Below are positions 50,766-60,649 of a DNA stretch of 64,000 nucleotides, one piece after another. How positions within the stretch are numbered: position 1 is the stretch's first letter; each line of letters begins with the position of its first letter. Under the pieces are notes generated by a model, which saw only the letters and a program-made list of their open reading frames with translations, did no database searches and was not told where the DNA came from. Position numbers and translations under genes: made by a program. The DNA is from Sporosarcina ureae (GTDB taxonomy: Bacteria > Bacillota > Bacilli > Bacillales_A > Planococcaceae): the NCBI RefSeq assembly GCF_002109325.1, contig NZ_CP015348.1:2171501-2235500 (forward strand), read 5' to 3'.

Positions 50766-52247
50766 ATGAAGAATAAAATCATAGCGGTACTCGGTGCGAT
50801 TTTGCTAGTATGCAGTGTGCCTTTATCAAGCGCAGCTGCAGGTGATTCGGGGTTTCCGGATGTTCCCGCTACGAAACATTTCGCGGAAGCAGTGAATGAC
50901 TTGGCGTCACGTAATATAATTGGAGGCTATCCAGACGGTACATTCCGGCCGAACGACTCTATCACGAGAGGGCAAGCAGCTGCCATTATTGTGAAGATGA
51001 CGAAACTGCCTACTACGACTATAAAAGATCCAAAATTCCAAGACGTTTCGACTGCAAATGGCTATTATAAAGCGATTGCGGTATTAGCGGAAAAAGGAGT
51101 CATCAACGGCTATGGCGACGGACGATTCGGACCAAACGATTCGATTACGCGTGCGCAAATGGCGTCGATCATCATCAAAGCGTTTGAATTGCCACTATAT
51201 CATGATCCGGATTATGGATTTTTAGATGTTGCACATAAAAATGGCCACCGTGAAGGAATATATAGTCTGTATCAACTCGGGCTTACAACAGGGACGTCTC
51301 CTACGACATTTAGTCCAAACGCTTCCATTACAAGAGGTCAAGCAGCGAAATTACTAAAAGCGGCGGAAGATGTAAAGCCTGGAATTCTTACGATGCATGC
51401 AAAAGATTTTAAATGGAAGAGATTCAACAATGTCAGCAAAACAAATTCGAATGTATTCGATATTGTGGCAGACAGTGAAATTCCAAGCCTGCCCAATTTG
51501 AATACAAAGATTCATATTGTTCCAAAGAAAGAAGGAACGGCTACACTGACTTTTTCAGGGGTTGCTTCATCCGAGACATCCGATAAAAATTATAGAAAAT
51601 ACTATGTACATGTCAAAAAAGTGAATGGTGCATGGGATATTTCATTGGAAGAGACGGCAGATATCTATTCCACACCTGTAGAGCTGTGGAAGTATTATGA
51701 AAGAAGAGAAAATAACGAACCGTTCATAGATGCTAAAGCGATTACCCTTTCGACAACGGAAGGAGAACTGGTGAATGATCGCGTAGGATTTAAGCGATGC
51801 GAAAATCAGTCGTTGCAATATTGTAATGCCATCCAAATGGATCAGCCGGGCGAATTTATTGCGACGGTTACGTATGCTGACGGCGTGAAAACACGTTATT
51901 ATATCGCATCGACTGAAGTAAAAGAACAATTTTATTATTCCGTCCATGTCACGTCAATCAAACCGAATGAAGTGCTGAGCATATGGGAAGGCGCTAAACT
52001 GGGCAAGCATGTGCTGCCTAAAGGAAGTGAACAGATTGCGACGGTGACAAGGGACCCGGGGACGAATGTGTTCCGTATCACACCGAAGAAGCCAGGAGAT
52101 TTCTTTGTCGACTTCCCGGAAGCTAAGGGAGTGTCGCAGGGAAATCACAGGGTGTACGATGGTATCCGGGTGAGAGTCAGTCAATTTGGCCCTTACCTGC
52201 ATGTAGACGCAACGGTTAGTGAAGAAGATGATATGATTTTTAATTAA
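50766..52247 (+). CDS. S-layer homology (SLH) domain surface protein
   Basis: A 493-residue exported protein: signal peptide (residues 1-25, ending SSAAAG) and three SLH domains at about 30-75 (FPDVPATKHFAEAV...ITRGQAAAII), 92-138 (FQDVSTANGYYKAI...ITRAQMASII) and 155-200 (FLDVAHKNGHREGI...ITRGQAAKLL). These bind pyruvylated secondary wall polymer. The remaining 290 residues have no family I recognise; two beta-rich modules (about 215-300 and 310-490) are likely. The ribosome site is tggagaggatg. Monocistronic. Function beyond wall attachment is unknown. Confidence 0.9.
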   Translation: MKNKIIAVLGAILLVCSVPLSSAAAGDSGFPDVPATKHFAEAVNDLASRNIIGGYPDGTFRPNDSITRGQAAAIIVKMTKLPTTTIKDPKFQDVSTANGYYKAIAVLAEKGVINGYGDGRFGPNDSITRAQMASIIIKAFELPLYHDPDYGFLDVAHKNGHREGIYSLYQLGLTTGTSPTTFSPNASITRGQAAKLLKAAEDVKPGILTMHAKDFKWKRFNNVSKTNSNVFDIVADSEIPSLPNLNTKIHIVPKKEGTATLTFSGVASSETSDKNYRKYYVHVKKVNGAWDISLEETADIYSTPVELWKYYERRENNEPFIDAKAITLSTTEGELVNDRVGFKRCENQSLQYCNAIQMDQPGEFIATVTYADGVKTRYYIASTEVKEQFYYSVHVTSIKPNEVLSIWEGAKLGKHVLPKGSEQIATVTRDPGTNVFRITPKKPGDFFVDFPEAKGVSQGNHRVYDGIRVRVSQFGPYLHVDATVSEEDDMIFN

Positions 52248-52380
52248 TAGAATATTAAGGAGCAAAGCAGGCATGGATCACATGTCTGCTTTTTGGTGTT
52301 TGCAAAAAAGTATCTCGAGCGGCATAGTCCTATGCTACACTATAATTAATAGAAAAGTCTGACTTGGACTTAGGGAGGGC

Positions 52381-53286
52381 ATGCATATAAACGTGATTGA
52401 GATGAAGCAAGTGACGAAAGCTTTCGGTGCGCATCATGCGTTAGATGAACTGGATCTATCGGTAATGAAAGGGGAAGTATTCGGCTTTATCGGGCCGAAT
52501 GGGGCAGGAAAGTCGACAGCGATTCGGGTGTTGCTTGGCATGCTCCGTAAGACGAGTGGGACGGCGACGGTTTTTGGTGAAGATGTATGGCGCGATGCGG
52601 TGAAGATTCATCGTCGTATTGCGTATGTGCCAGGGGACGTAAATTTATGGCCGCAGCTGACGGGCGGGGAAGTGATTGACTTATTCGCAAGTCTTCAAGG
52701 GAAAATGAATACGCAAAAACGTGATAAATTACTGGCGCGTTTTCAGCTAGATCCAACGAAGAAGTGTCGGACGTATTCGAAAGGGAATCGACAGAAGGTT
52801 GCGCTCGTAGCGGCATTTGCTTCGGATGCGGAGTTGTTCTTACTCGATGAACCAACGTCTGGACTCGATCCGTTAATGGAGAAAGTCTTTCAACAATGTG
52901 TGGCGGAAGTGAAGGCGGAAGGGAAGACAGTGTTGCTGTCGAGCCATATTCTATCCGAGGTCGAGAAACTGTGTGATCGAGTCGGTATTATTCGGCAAGG
53001 TCGGCTAATCGAGTGCGGCACATTGAATGAACTGCGACATTTAACACGTATGCAACTAACCGTGGAAACGAGAGTTCCAATAGAATCGCTCGCTTCCTGG
53101 CAAGGCGTCCAAGACGTAGTACAGACGGAAATGGGTTGGACATTTCATGCAGACGCTGAAGAGATGGAATCGATTATGCAGAAGTTGAGCAGTTACGGCA
53201 TACAAAGAATAGAAAGTGCACCGCCAACGCTTGAAGATTTATTCATGCGACACTATGAAGAAACAGCGGAAAGTAGGGAGTCGTGA
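52381..53286 (+). CDS. ABC transporter ATPase (ABC-2 type exporter)
   Basis: A 301-residue ATPase: Walker A GPNGAGKST (about 39-47), Q-loop YVPGDVNLWPQLTG (about 82-95), signature YSKGNRQKVALVAAF (about 133-147; the usual SGG is SKGN), Walker B LFLLDEPTSGLD (about 153-164) and H-loop LLSSHILSE. A C-terminal extension of about 85 residues is normal for drug-export ATPases of the DrrA type. The ATG at 52381 is only 2 bases after aggagg-like tagggaggg, so the GTG at 52393 could be the true start. Overlaps its permease by 4 bases. Confidence 0.85.
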   Translation: MHINVIEMKQVTKAFGAHHALDELDLSVMKGEVFGFIGPNGAGKSTAIRVLLGMLRKTSGTATVFGEDVWRDAVKIHRRIAYVPGDVNLWPQLTGGEVIDLFASLQGKMNTQKRDKLLARFQLDPTKKCRTYSKGNRQKVALVAAFASDAELFLLDEPTSGLDPLMEKVFQQCVAEVKAEGKTVLLSSHILSEVEKLCDRVGIIRQGRLIECGTLNELRHLTRMQLTVETRVPIESLASWQGVQDVVQTEMGWTFHADAEEMESIMQKLSSYGIQRIESAPPTLEDLFMRHYEETAESRES

Positions 53287-54863
53287 TGAAGGGGCGGTTT
53301 GTAGGAGTCGCTCGTCTATCAATGTTCATTATCCGCCAAGACCGACTGCGATATGTATGGTGGCTTATGGGTATCATTGTGCTGACGCTCATTGTTCCAC
53401 CGGCTCTTAATGAATTATATCCAACACAGCAAGACCGGGACGTGTTAGCGGAAACGATGAAAAACCCAGTGATGGAGACGATGGTCGGTCCTGGTGACCT
53501 CGCGAATTACACGCTGGGTGCGATGGTATCGCATCAGATGCTATTGATGACCGCAATCGCAGTCGCTGTCATGAATATTTTATTGATGGTGCGACATACG
53601 CGAGCAGAGGAAGAAGAAGGGCAAGCGGAGTTATTGCGGTCATTTCCAGTCGCCCGGGATTCGCAGTTGACGGCTTCGATGCTGACGTTGACCGGAGTGA
53701 ATCTACTGCTAGCTTTATTGATTGGTGTGGGTCTGTCTAGTCTGTCATTCGATAGTATGGGAGTAACGGGGTCGTTCATTTATGGCGCGGCGCTTGGTGT
53801 GATCGGGATGTTTTTTGCGAGTATCACAGCCGTTTGTTCCCAACTGGCCGGAAGTTCGCGGGGAGCGGTCGGGTTGTCATTTACGGTGATGATCGCCTGC
53901 TATTTGCTGCGGTCAGGCACCGAGTGGATCCCGCCATTTGGCTGGTTGACGCAAGTTCAGCCGTACAGTGAGAATAACTGGTTACCTGTAGGTGGCTTAC
54001 TCGTCGCGGGTGCTGTGTTGTTTTTATTTGCGGTGATGTTACTAGGAAAACGGGATATTGGATCTGGCTTGATTCCGTCAAGAAACGGTCGTGCGCATGC
54101 ATCTGTTTTGTTGCGTTCACCGATTGGCCTCGCTTGGCGATTACAACGGACGACATTCCTATCGTGGTCCATCGGCATGTTGGTGCTCGGTGTGTCGTAT
54201 GGTTCAGTCCTTGGTGATTTAGATGCGTTTTTCCAAGACAATGATATGCTCGCTTCGATGATAGTGGCGGATGAAAACAGTTCGTTAACTGCCCAATTCT
54301 TGCCCATGCTCATGGCGGTGTTAGCATTCATCAGTACGATTCCCGCATTGTTGTCGATTCATAAAGTGGTGGGGGAAGAACGTAAGTCACGTGTGGATAT
54401 ACTGCTTAGCCGTTCTGTTTCTAGAACTGCGTTATTTATGTCGTATCTAGTGCTTGCATGTATTACGGCTGTTATGATGTTGAGTTTTGCAGCACTTGGT
54501 TTATGGCTAGCGGGAACTACTTCAATGGAAGAACCTTTTTCTTTCCAAACGGTTTGGCAGGCAGCACTCGTCCATTTTCCAGCCATTGCGGTGTTGATAG
54601 GAGTCAGTTCATGTTTGATCGGCATTGCCAAGAAAGCGGTCGGGTTGGTTTGGCTATATCTTTTCTATGGATTTATGACGCTCTATTTAGGCGGGCTGTT
54701 CCAATTTCCTGAGTGGATGGAAAAGTTGTCACCTTTCGGATTCGTTTCAAAATTGCCGATAGAGGATATGAATTGGTTGTATGCTGGCGGGTTGATAGTT
54801 ATGGCGATCTTGTTGATGATAATTGGCATCAATCGCTATACAAATCGGGATATAGAAGGATAG
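53283..54863 (+). CDS. ABC-2 type exporter permease (large, polyketide-exporter-like)
   Basis: A 526-residue permease with about twelve hydrophobic segments in two related halves. Each half starts with an N-terminal amphipathic stretch and helix (about 25-45, and about 290-310) and has an outside loop and five further helices. The first loop contains NPVMETMVGPGD and cytoplasmic RHTRAEEEEGQAELLRSFPVARDSQ; the second contains EERKSRVDILLSRSVSRT, an internal repeat of the same motif. This type is annotated as an exporter of polyketide antibiotics or tetronasin-type resistance. The substrate here is unknown. Start ATG overlaps the ATPase stop. Confidence 0.83.
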   Translation: MMKGRFVGVARLSMFIIRQDRLRYVWWLMGIIVLTLIVPPALNELYPTQQDRDVLAETMKNPVMETMVGPGDLANYTLGAMVSHQMLLMTAIAVAVMNILLMVRHTRAEEEEGQAELLRSFPVARDSQLTASMLTLTGVNLLLALLIGVGLSSLSFDSMGVTGSFIYGAALGVIGMFFASITAVCSQLAGSSRGAVGLSFTVMIACYLLRSGTEWIPPFGWLTQVQPYSENNWLPVGGLLVAGAVLFLFAVMLLGKRDIGSGLIPSRNGRAHASVLLRSPIGLAWRLQRTTFLSWSIGMLVLGVSYGSVLGDLDAFFQDNDMLASMIVADENSSLTAQFLPMLMAVLAFISTIPALLSIHKVVGEERKSRVDILLSRSVSRTALFMSYLVLACITAVMMLSFAALGLWLAGTTSMEEPFSFQTVWQAALVHFPAIAVLIGVSSCLIGIAKKAVGLVWLYLFYGFMTLYLGGLFQFPEWMEKLSPFGFVSKLPIEDMNWLYAGGLIVMAILLMIIGINRYTNRDIEG

Positions 54864-54872
54864 GAAAACAAC

Positions 54873-54904
54873 AAAAAAACCAGACGAAGATGTCTGGTTT
54901 TTTG
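54873..54904. terminator. Bidirectional terminator
   Basis: AAAAACCAGAC-GAAGAT-GTCTGGTTTTTT, between the ABC exporter and the convergent GMC gene. Confidence 0.93.
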
Positions 54905-54920
54905 CATGGCTTGTATACTA

Positions 54921-56680
54921 TTAAACTGTAGCTTTACTGCTCTTTGGTTCAACCAATAAACCACCGTCACCTTTAAGGTAGTTAATCATATCTTCTGTAG
55001 CACGATAAGCGAATGCACCAATCGTTTCTGTAGGGTTCGAGTTACCGAAGTGAGGGAATGATGATCCGCCCACGACGAATACGTTTTCCATATCCCATAC
55101 TTGTGAATACGTATTAACAGCGGAGATTTCTGGGTCTGTACCCATGATCACGCCACCTGCTGCATGTGTATTGACGCTGGATGAAGTCATTTCTACATCG
55201 TCCGATACAGGAGGAGTATTGACGATATCCGCGCCCATTTCTTCTGCGATTTCAGCACATTTTTCAGCGATTGCTCTTGCCATATTGCGTTCTTGGTCTG
55301 TAAACTTAGCTGTGATTCGTAGAAGAGGATCACCGTAAATATCTTTATACGTTGGATCCAAGTCTAGGTAGTTATGCGTACGTGGTAACGTACCTTGCAT
55401 ACCACCAATATTTAAATAACGATGTGCATAATGAATGGATTTCTCTTTAAATTCTTTACCCCAATACGGAGTACCTTGAGGCACACGGTTATTCGAGATA
55501 GCCGCCGCACCGTCTTGGAAAATACTGATGTTAAATCCAAGAAGGAAGTCTGTAGCCGTGTTATCGATATGATCTCCATTAAAGTCATCGATTACACAAC
55601 CGAGTGCACCAGCTCCTGCGAATGTATTGAGCTTCTTGTCTTCAAAGAATGCAGTAGCGGAGTTTCCGCCAGTTCCTGTGTAGTGTGAAGTGAAGTTTTT
55701 ACCAATTACGCCTTTTCCAGTTTCGGAATTATATTGTTCTCCGATTCCAGATAGCATCATCAAACGGTTATTACCTGAGAAAAATGCAGCCGATACAACA
55801 AGGTCTGCCGGTTGTTCGAATTCCTCAAGAGTAAGTGGGTCAACGTATAATACGCTAGTTGCTTTTTTCCCGTCATGTAGAATGCGTTTTACGTGTGCAT
55901 TGTTACGGATCTCAAAGTTTCCAGTTTTTTGTGCTGTCTTAAGAACTGTAACGATCGGATCTGCTTTTGCCGCAAAGTCACAACCGTACATAGAACAAAA
56001 TGCACAAAATACGCATGCGTTGATTGTTTCGCCATCTGGATTTACATATTGTTGTGAAATCGTTGCAGCTGGCATGCGGAATGGGTGATACCCAAGATTA
56101 GCCGTAGCTTCTTTGAATAATTTGATAGGTGGAGACTCTTTCATCGGTGGGTTTGGATAATCGTTAGCACGTGGTGGTCCTAATGGATTCACTTCACCTG
56201 AGATCCCCGCCGTTTTTTCCCACTTATCATAATACGGTTCCATATCATCGTATGTAACGCCCCAGTCCTGAATCGGCATATCTTTAGGGATTCGTTCTTC
56301 ACCGTACTTTTCTACGATTTTAGTACGGACTTCAAAGTCGGAGGGAAGCCAGCGATACGACCAACCTGACCAATGCACGGATGTCCCGCCTGTACCTTCG
56401 TCGTAGATTGGGTATCCATTATGTTTACGCATAGGAATTGCATCATCACCTATATTGTTTCGAACGTCATCGTTTGTTTCGTTAAATCTTGAGCTAACTC
56501 ATGACGTTTTGTATAACGAAGTTCATCTTTTGAACCGATGAAATTTTTTGTGCTTCTTTCCTTACCACGTTCTAGGCAGACCACTTTATAGCCAGCTTTA
56601 CTTAATTCAGCCGAGGCGATTCCTCCGGCCCAACCGCTTCCAACAACGACAACGTCTACTTTTTCTAGTTTTTCAGCCAT
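54921..56680 (-). pseudogene. GMC oxidoreductase (gluconate 2-dehydrogenase large subunit-like), frameshifted
   Basis: Two minus-strand frames, 56680-56450 (76 residues) and 56432-54921 (503 residues), form one GMC flavoprotein of about 585 residues. The first has the FAD motif VVVGSGWAGGIASAELSKAG and VVCLERG; the second has GTGGTSVHWSGW, VSAAFFSGNNRLM and the C-terminal THAAGGVIMGTDP, FVVGGSSFPHFGNSNPTETIGAFAYRA with the active-site His. Near 56461 one base is missing: restoring a C in ACGTTCGAAAC gives TFRNNIGDDAIPMRKH, joining the frames. It oxidises sugars or gluconate at the membrane if intact. The partner subunit is at 56698. Confidence 0.85.
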
Positions 56681-56697
56681 GTATTAAACCCCTTACA

Positions 56698-57477
56698 TTA
56701 CGATTTTTGTTGATAACTTGTTAGACTAATTGGATCGCGTTTAACGAATTCGTCTTTTTCGATGATGTCTGCGTATGAAGGTACAGCACCAGGGAATTCT
56801 TGCATTTCCCAGCCAGCCATATTACGATTTCCACCGTATAGTGGGTCAGAATATGCACCTTCCATTGTCAATTCGCGAAGTAACTGGAACATACTACCCG
56901 CATTTACGCCACGAAGTTTCACTTTGGAACACTCGAAGTCTTGCAAAACTTCGATCTGTTGCTCTTCTTCTGCTTTATCAAACGTTACATCAAAACGTTT
57001 TCTACTTTCATCATTCATTTTTCTAATTCCAGTAATAATTACTTGGCCTCTGTTTAGACTAGTTTGATCAACGGGAGGATCATTTGTTAAAAATGGTCCT
57101 TGTCTGTAATCGGAACCATTGATGCCCCAAGATCCAGCCATTTGTTTATCGATGAAGTAAGGAACTCCTAATTCAATCGCTCCTGGACCATTATCATCTT
57201 TTGGCAATATACGCTCAGTTGCTTGTTCAAGAACGACGAAGTCTTCATATCTCGAAAAGAACATACGTGCTTCAGTTAACTCTACTTTTTTCGTATCTGT
57301 TTGTACGGGTGCGCTTTTATCGGATTTAAATTGGTTAGTCAGTAGTCCACCTAACAATGAACCACCTGCGACTCCACCGACAACTAAGCCGGAATTTTTC
57401 ATAAATTGACGACGACTTGTATCGGGTGCTTGTCCAGCATTGGACCCGCCTGGTTTTACATCTTTATGATCGGCCAT
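56698..57477 (-). CDS. Gluconate 2-dehydrogenase subunit 3 family protein (Tat-exported)
   Basis: A 259-residue protein with a twin-arginine signal: DTSRRQFMKNSGLVVGGVAGGSLLGG (about 22-47), the SRRxFxK motif followed by a Gly-rich hydrophobic segment. The rest (about 65-255) matches the small gluconate 2-dehydrogenase subunit: EARMFFSRYEDFVVLEQATERILPKDDNGPGA, ELGVPYFIDKQMAGSWG and GGNRNMAGWEMQEFPG. The small subunit's Tat signal carries the GMC flavoprotein across the membrane in this complex. It lies 17 bases before the GMC gene. Start ATG 57477 after agggggatgg; the cytochrome c subunit seen in some species is not adjacent. Confidence 0.87.
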   Translation of the reverse strand: MADHKDVKPGGSNAGQAPDTSRRQFMKNSGLVVGGVAGGSLLGGLLTNQFKSDKSAPVQTDTKKVELTEARMFFSRYEDFVVLEQATERILPKDDNGPGAIELGVPYFIDKQMAGSWGINGSDYRQGPFLTNDPPVDQTSLNRGQVIITGIRKMNDESRKRFDVTFDKAEEEQQIEVLQDFECSKVKLRGVNAGSMFQLLRELTMEGAYSDPLYGGNRNMAGWEMQEFPGAVPSYADIIEKDEFVKRDPISLTSYQQKS

Positions 57478-58093
57478 TTTCCATCCCCCTAATTTCAAAA
57501 GTGCTTTAATGTTAAATAGATAATTTGGCGATTTGACAGTTTTACCTAATTCATCATGCTATGTCAAGAAGATTTCAATAAAACGAATGATAAACGATAT
57601 AAAGTTATTGAGCGTTTATTTAATTTTTTTATTCTGATTCAATGGCTATTTCAAGCTAGAATATATAATTTAAGTAGCAATGTGAAAATACTTCTAAACC
57701 ACATAAAGAGTTATATAACTAATAGGGCTATCTTTCTATTTAAATTAATACAGTGTAAAAGTTACAGAGGGGGATATCTCATACTACTTAATTTAGGTTA
57801 TTAAGTTAAGCACCTGAAAATATATACATATTTTGGGTAACTTGATCCCTGAAATAGTCATTTAGCATTTAAATGATTACTTTTAACTAGAGATCTTGAT
57901 TTGTAATTAAATTCAGATGTGTATATAGGTATAAAGTGATATTGACCGATTTTTGATTATTGTAATAGAATGAACATATTGTCTTTTTTAAATATTATAT
58001 ATTTATAGTACGTTGTATAAGTGATATGGGAATGTTCAAATGTAAGTGCTTACAACGCAAAAAGCAATAGAATAGTATAGGGAGATGATGGCT
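57478..58093. other. 616-base AT-rich region without a gene
   Basis: The divergent promoter region between the gluconate dehydrogenase-like pair and the oligopeptide operon. A possible ORF at 57556-57804 has no ribosome site or family match. Markedly AT-rich with several TATAAT-like stretches (for example TATTATATATTTATAG near 57990-58005). The substrate-binding-protein ribosome site is tatagggag (58076-58084). Confidence 0.5.
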
Positions 58094-59653
58094 ATGAGTA
58101 AGAGGCTAGGTTTATTACTAACATTATTTGTTGCGATGCTAGTAGTATCTGCTTGTTCGGGCGATGGCTCTAAGGACAAAGATGGCAAAAGTGGTAGTAA
58201 AGAAAATGAGGACAGTAAAGTGTTAACGGTAGCAATGGGATCAGATATTGTCAGTTTCGATATTCATGATCATAATAATACCTCTACTGAGTCTGTGCAC
58301 GACAATATGTATAATTACTTGTTTAAAAGAGATGCAGATAATGTTGTTCAACCTGAATTAGTTGAAAGTTTTGAACAGGTAGATGAACTTACAGTTAAAA
58401 TGAAGTTAAAAGAAGGTGTGAAGTTTCATAATGGAGATGATTTAACTTCAGAAGACGTGAAGTTTACACTTGAAAGAGTAGCAACAGATGAAAAGCTAAA
58501 AGAACATGCTAACTATAAGCAAATTAAAGAAGTTGAAGTAATAGATGATTTGACTTTCAATGTAATTACACATGATCCTGAGCCATCATTATTCCATAGA
58601 TTGTCCAGACTAGGATCTGGTATGTTACCTAAAAACTATATTGATGAGAATGGATGGGATCACTATCTCTCAAATCCAGTAGGTACAGGGCCATACAAGT
58701 TTAAACAATGGGTTAGAGACGACAGAGTGGTTCTAGAGCCATTTGAAGATTATTACGACGGTAAAGTCGATGAGTGGGATGAAGTAGTATTCCGTGTTAT
58801 TCCCGAAAATTCAACACGTGTTTCAGAATTATTAACTGGTGGTGTTGATATTGCAACCAATATCCCACCAAGTGATTGGGACCGTGTTAATGACAACGAT
58901 GGTACTTCAATGAAAACAGAAGTTTCCAATCGTACACTTTTGCTAATGTTAAGATCAACAGAAGGTTATCCGACTTCTGATGTTCGAGTTAGAAAAGCTA
59001 TTGACTATGCTATTGATAATGCAGCTTTAGCAGAACATGCATTAAAAGGCGGAGGAGTTCCAACGCGTACAAGAGTTGGCCCAGGAAACTTTGGTCACAA
59101 CCCGGATTTGTATGATACGTACAACTATAATATTGATAAAGCCAAGGAGTTACTGAAAGAAGCAGGGTATGAAGATGGATTTGAAATGACGTTCCAATCA
59201 CCACGTGGACGTTATTTACAAGATGCTGAAGTATCCGAAATGATTGTAGGAATGCTTTCACAAGTAGGTATAACAGCGAAACTGGAATTCATGGAGTGGA
59301 GTAACTTTGTAGAGATGCGTACTGCGAAAAAGAACGGCGATGCTTACTTACTGGGGTTAGGTAACTCAATGTTTGATGGAGCGTATTCGGTAGATTGGTA
59401 CCGCGCGGAACGTTTCGAAGGGGAAACAGACTACAAGAATGATGAAATCGAAGAATTGCTTGATCAATCAGCTGTAAACATGGATGAGAAGACACGCGAA
59501 GAGCAAATTCAGAAAATCGAAGAAATTGCTGCTGAAGACGTGCCTCACGTAATTCTATATCAGGAATCCATAAATACAGGCGTTAGTGATCGTGTGAACT
59601 TTGAACCAACAAAAGATGAAATGATTTACGTACCGAATATCAAACGAAACTAA
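58094..59653 (+). CDS. Oligopeptide ABC transporter substrate-binding lipoprotein
   Basis: A 519-residue family 5 solute-binding lipoprotein: signal peptide with lipobox VSAC (Cys at about residue 21), an acidic/Lys-rich linker and the binding domain. Family blocks are LTVAMGSDIVSFDIHDHNNTSTESVHDNMYN, ELVESFEQVDELTVKMKLKEGVKFHNGDDLTSEDVKFTLER (the SBP_bac_5 signature, near 90-130), NPVGTGPYKFKQW and the C-terminal EDVPHVILYQ. It captures di- or oligopeptides outside the cell for the DppBCDF-type proteins that follow. ATG at 58094 is 9 bases after gggag; two ATGs lie just upstream. A hairpin follows at 59664. Confidence 0.92.
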   Translation: MSKRLGLLLTLFVAMLVVSACSGDGSKDKDGKSGSKENEDSKVLTVAMGSDIVSFDIHDHNNTSTESVHDNMYNYLFKRDADNVVQPELVESFEQVDELTVKMKLKEGVKFHNGDDLTSEDVKFTLERVATDEKLKEHANYKQIKEVEVIDDLTFNVITHDPEPSLFHRLSRLGSGMLPKNYIDENGWDHYLSNPVGTGPYKFKQWVRDDRVVLEPFEDYYDGKVDEWDEVVFRVIPENSTRVSELLTGGVDIATNIPPSDWDRVNDNDGTSMKTEVSNRTLLLMLRSTEGYPTSDVRVRKAIDYAIDNAALAEHALKGGGVPTRTRVGPGNFGHNPDLYDTYNYNIDKAKELLKEAGYEDGFEMTFQSPRGRYLQDAEVSEMIVGMLSQVGITAKLEFMEWSNFVEMRTAKKNGDAYLLGLGNSMFDGAYSVDWYRAERFEGETDYKNDEIEELLDQSAVNMDEKTREEQIQKIEEIAAEDVPHVILYQESINTGVSDRVNFEPTKDEMIYVPNIKRN

Positions 59654-59663
59654 ATAATCTACT

Positions 59664-59695
59664 GGGGGTTAGGGGAGCTGTATACCCTGACCCCT
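59664..59695 (+). terminator. Weak attenuating hairpin between substrate-binding and permease genes
   Basis: GGGGGTTAGGG pairs with CCCTGACCCC (two mismatches), followed by tagttt rather than a full T-run. It would lower expression of the membrane and ATPase genes relative to the binding protein, as is usual in such operons. Confidence 0.6.
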
Positions 59696-59720
59696 AGTTT
59701 ATTTAAGAAGGAGGAAAGCA

Positions 59721-60638
59721 ATGGTTAAATTCTTGCTGAGAAGAATACTGGAAATAATACCTGTTCTTCTAATTATATCTTTTATTGTATTTACTCTTGT
59801 ATTTGTTGCAGGTAATCCTGTTGCTCTTATGCTTCCTGAAGACGCTTCTACTGAGGATATTATTGCACTCGAAGCCGCGCTTGGGTTAGATCAACCTTTT
59901 GTCGTCCAATACGGAAAGTATATGTTAAATCTAGTACAAGGTGATTTTGGTCAATCCTTTAAATACAATACGGATGCATTACCTTTAGTATTAGAGAGGC
60001 TGCCAGCCACATTAGAACTCGGTGTAGCAGCACTATTACTGGCTATTATTATTGCGATACCACTTGGAATATGGTCTGCCACGAAAAAGAATACTTCTAT
60101 TGATTTATTTGCAACTGGTGGTGCAGTACTTGGTAAAGCAATGCCTAACTTCTGGTTGGGAATTATGCTAATTTTATTATTTTCTGTAACACTAGGGTGG
60201 CTGCCAGTTTCCGGTAGGGGAACGTTAGCTCACTTAGTCTTACCTGCTATTACGCTAGGTACTGGAATAGCGGCAGAAATGACGAGACTCATCCGTTCAA
60301 GTATGGTGGAAACATTGAGTCAAGATTACGTAAGAACAGCAAAAAGTAAAGGGATTCGGAATTTCTTTGTTGTGTATAAGCATGCATTTAGAAACTCACT
60401 AATTCCCGTCATTACAATTACTGCATTACAAACTTCTACGCTTGTAGGAGGAACATTAATTACAGAAACAGTATTTTCGTGGCCAGGTTTGGGTCAATTA
60501 TTAATACAAGCTGTGAATACAAGAGATATGGCAATCGTGCAAGCAAGTGTCTTTGTCATAGCAGTTCTTGTTATCTTGTCGAATCTAATAGCTGATATTT
60601 TATATAGAGTTTTAGATCCTCGGATTAAATATAACTAA
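59721..60638 (+). CDS. Oligopeptide ABC transporter permease (DppB/OppB-like)
   Basis: A 305-residue permease with six helices. The start MVKFLLRRILEIIPVLLIISFIVFTLVF is typical of DppB/OppB; GDFGQSFKYNTDALPLVLERLPATLEL follows near 73-100. The EAA loop that docks the ATPase is SKGIRNFFVVYKHAFRNSLIPVI (about 210-232), and the protein ends in DPRIKYN. It forms the channel with the DppC-like protein encoded 11 bases downstream. The ribosome site is aagaaggaggaaagc. Confidence 0.93.
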   Translation: MVKFLLRRILEIIPVLLIISFIVFTLVFVAGNPVALMLPEDASTEDIIALEAALGLDQPFVVQYGKYMLNLVQGDFGQSFKYNTDALPLVLERLPATLELGVAALLLAIIIAIPLGIWSATKKNTSIDLFATGGAVLGKAMPNFWLGIMLILLFSVTLGWLPVSGRGTLAHLVLPAITLGTGIAAEMTRLIRSSMVETLSQDYVRTAKSKGIRNFFVVYKHAFRNSLIPVITITALQTSTLVGGTLITETVFSWPGLGQLLIQAVNTRDMAIVQASVFVIAVLVILSNLIADILYRVLDPRIKYN

Positions 60639-60649
60639 GAGGTGAATTC

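Noticed and set aside
57556-57804. 82-codon ORF upstream of the oligopeptide operon
   Set aside because: AT-rich chance frame without ribosome site or family features.
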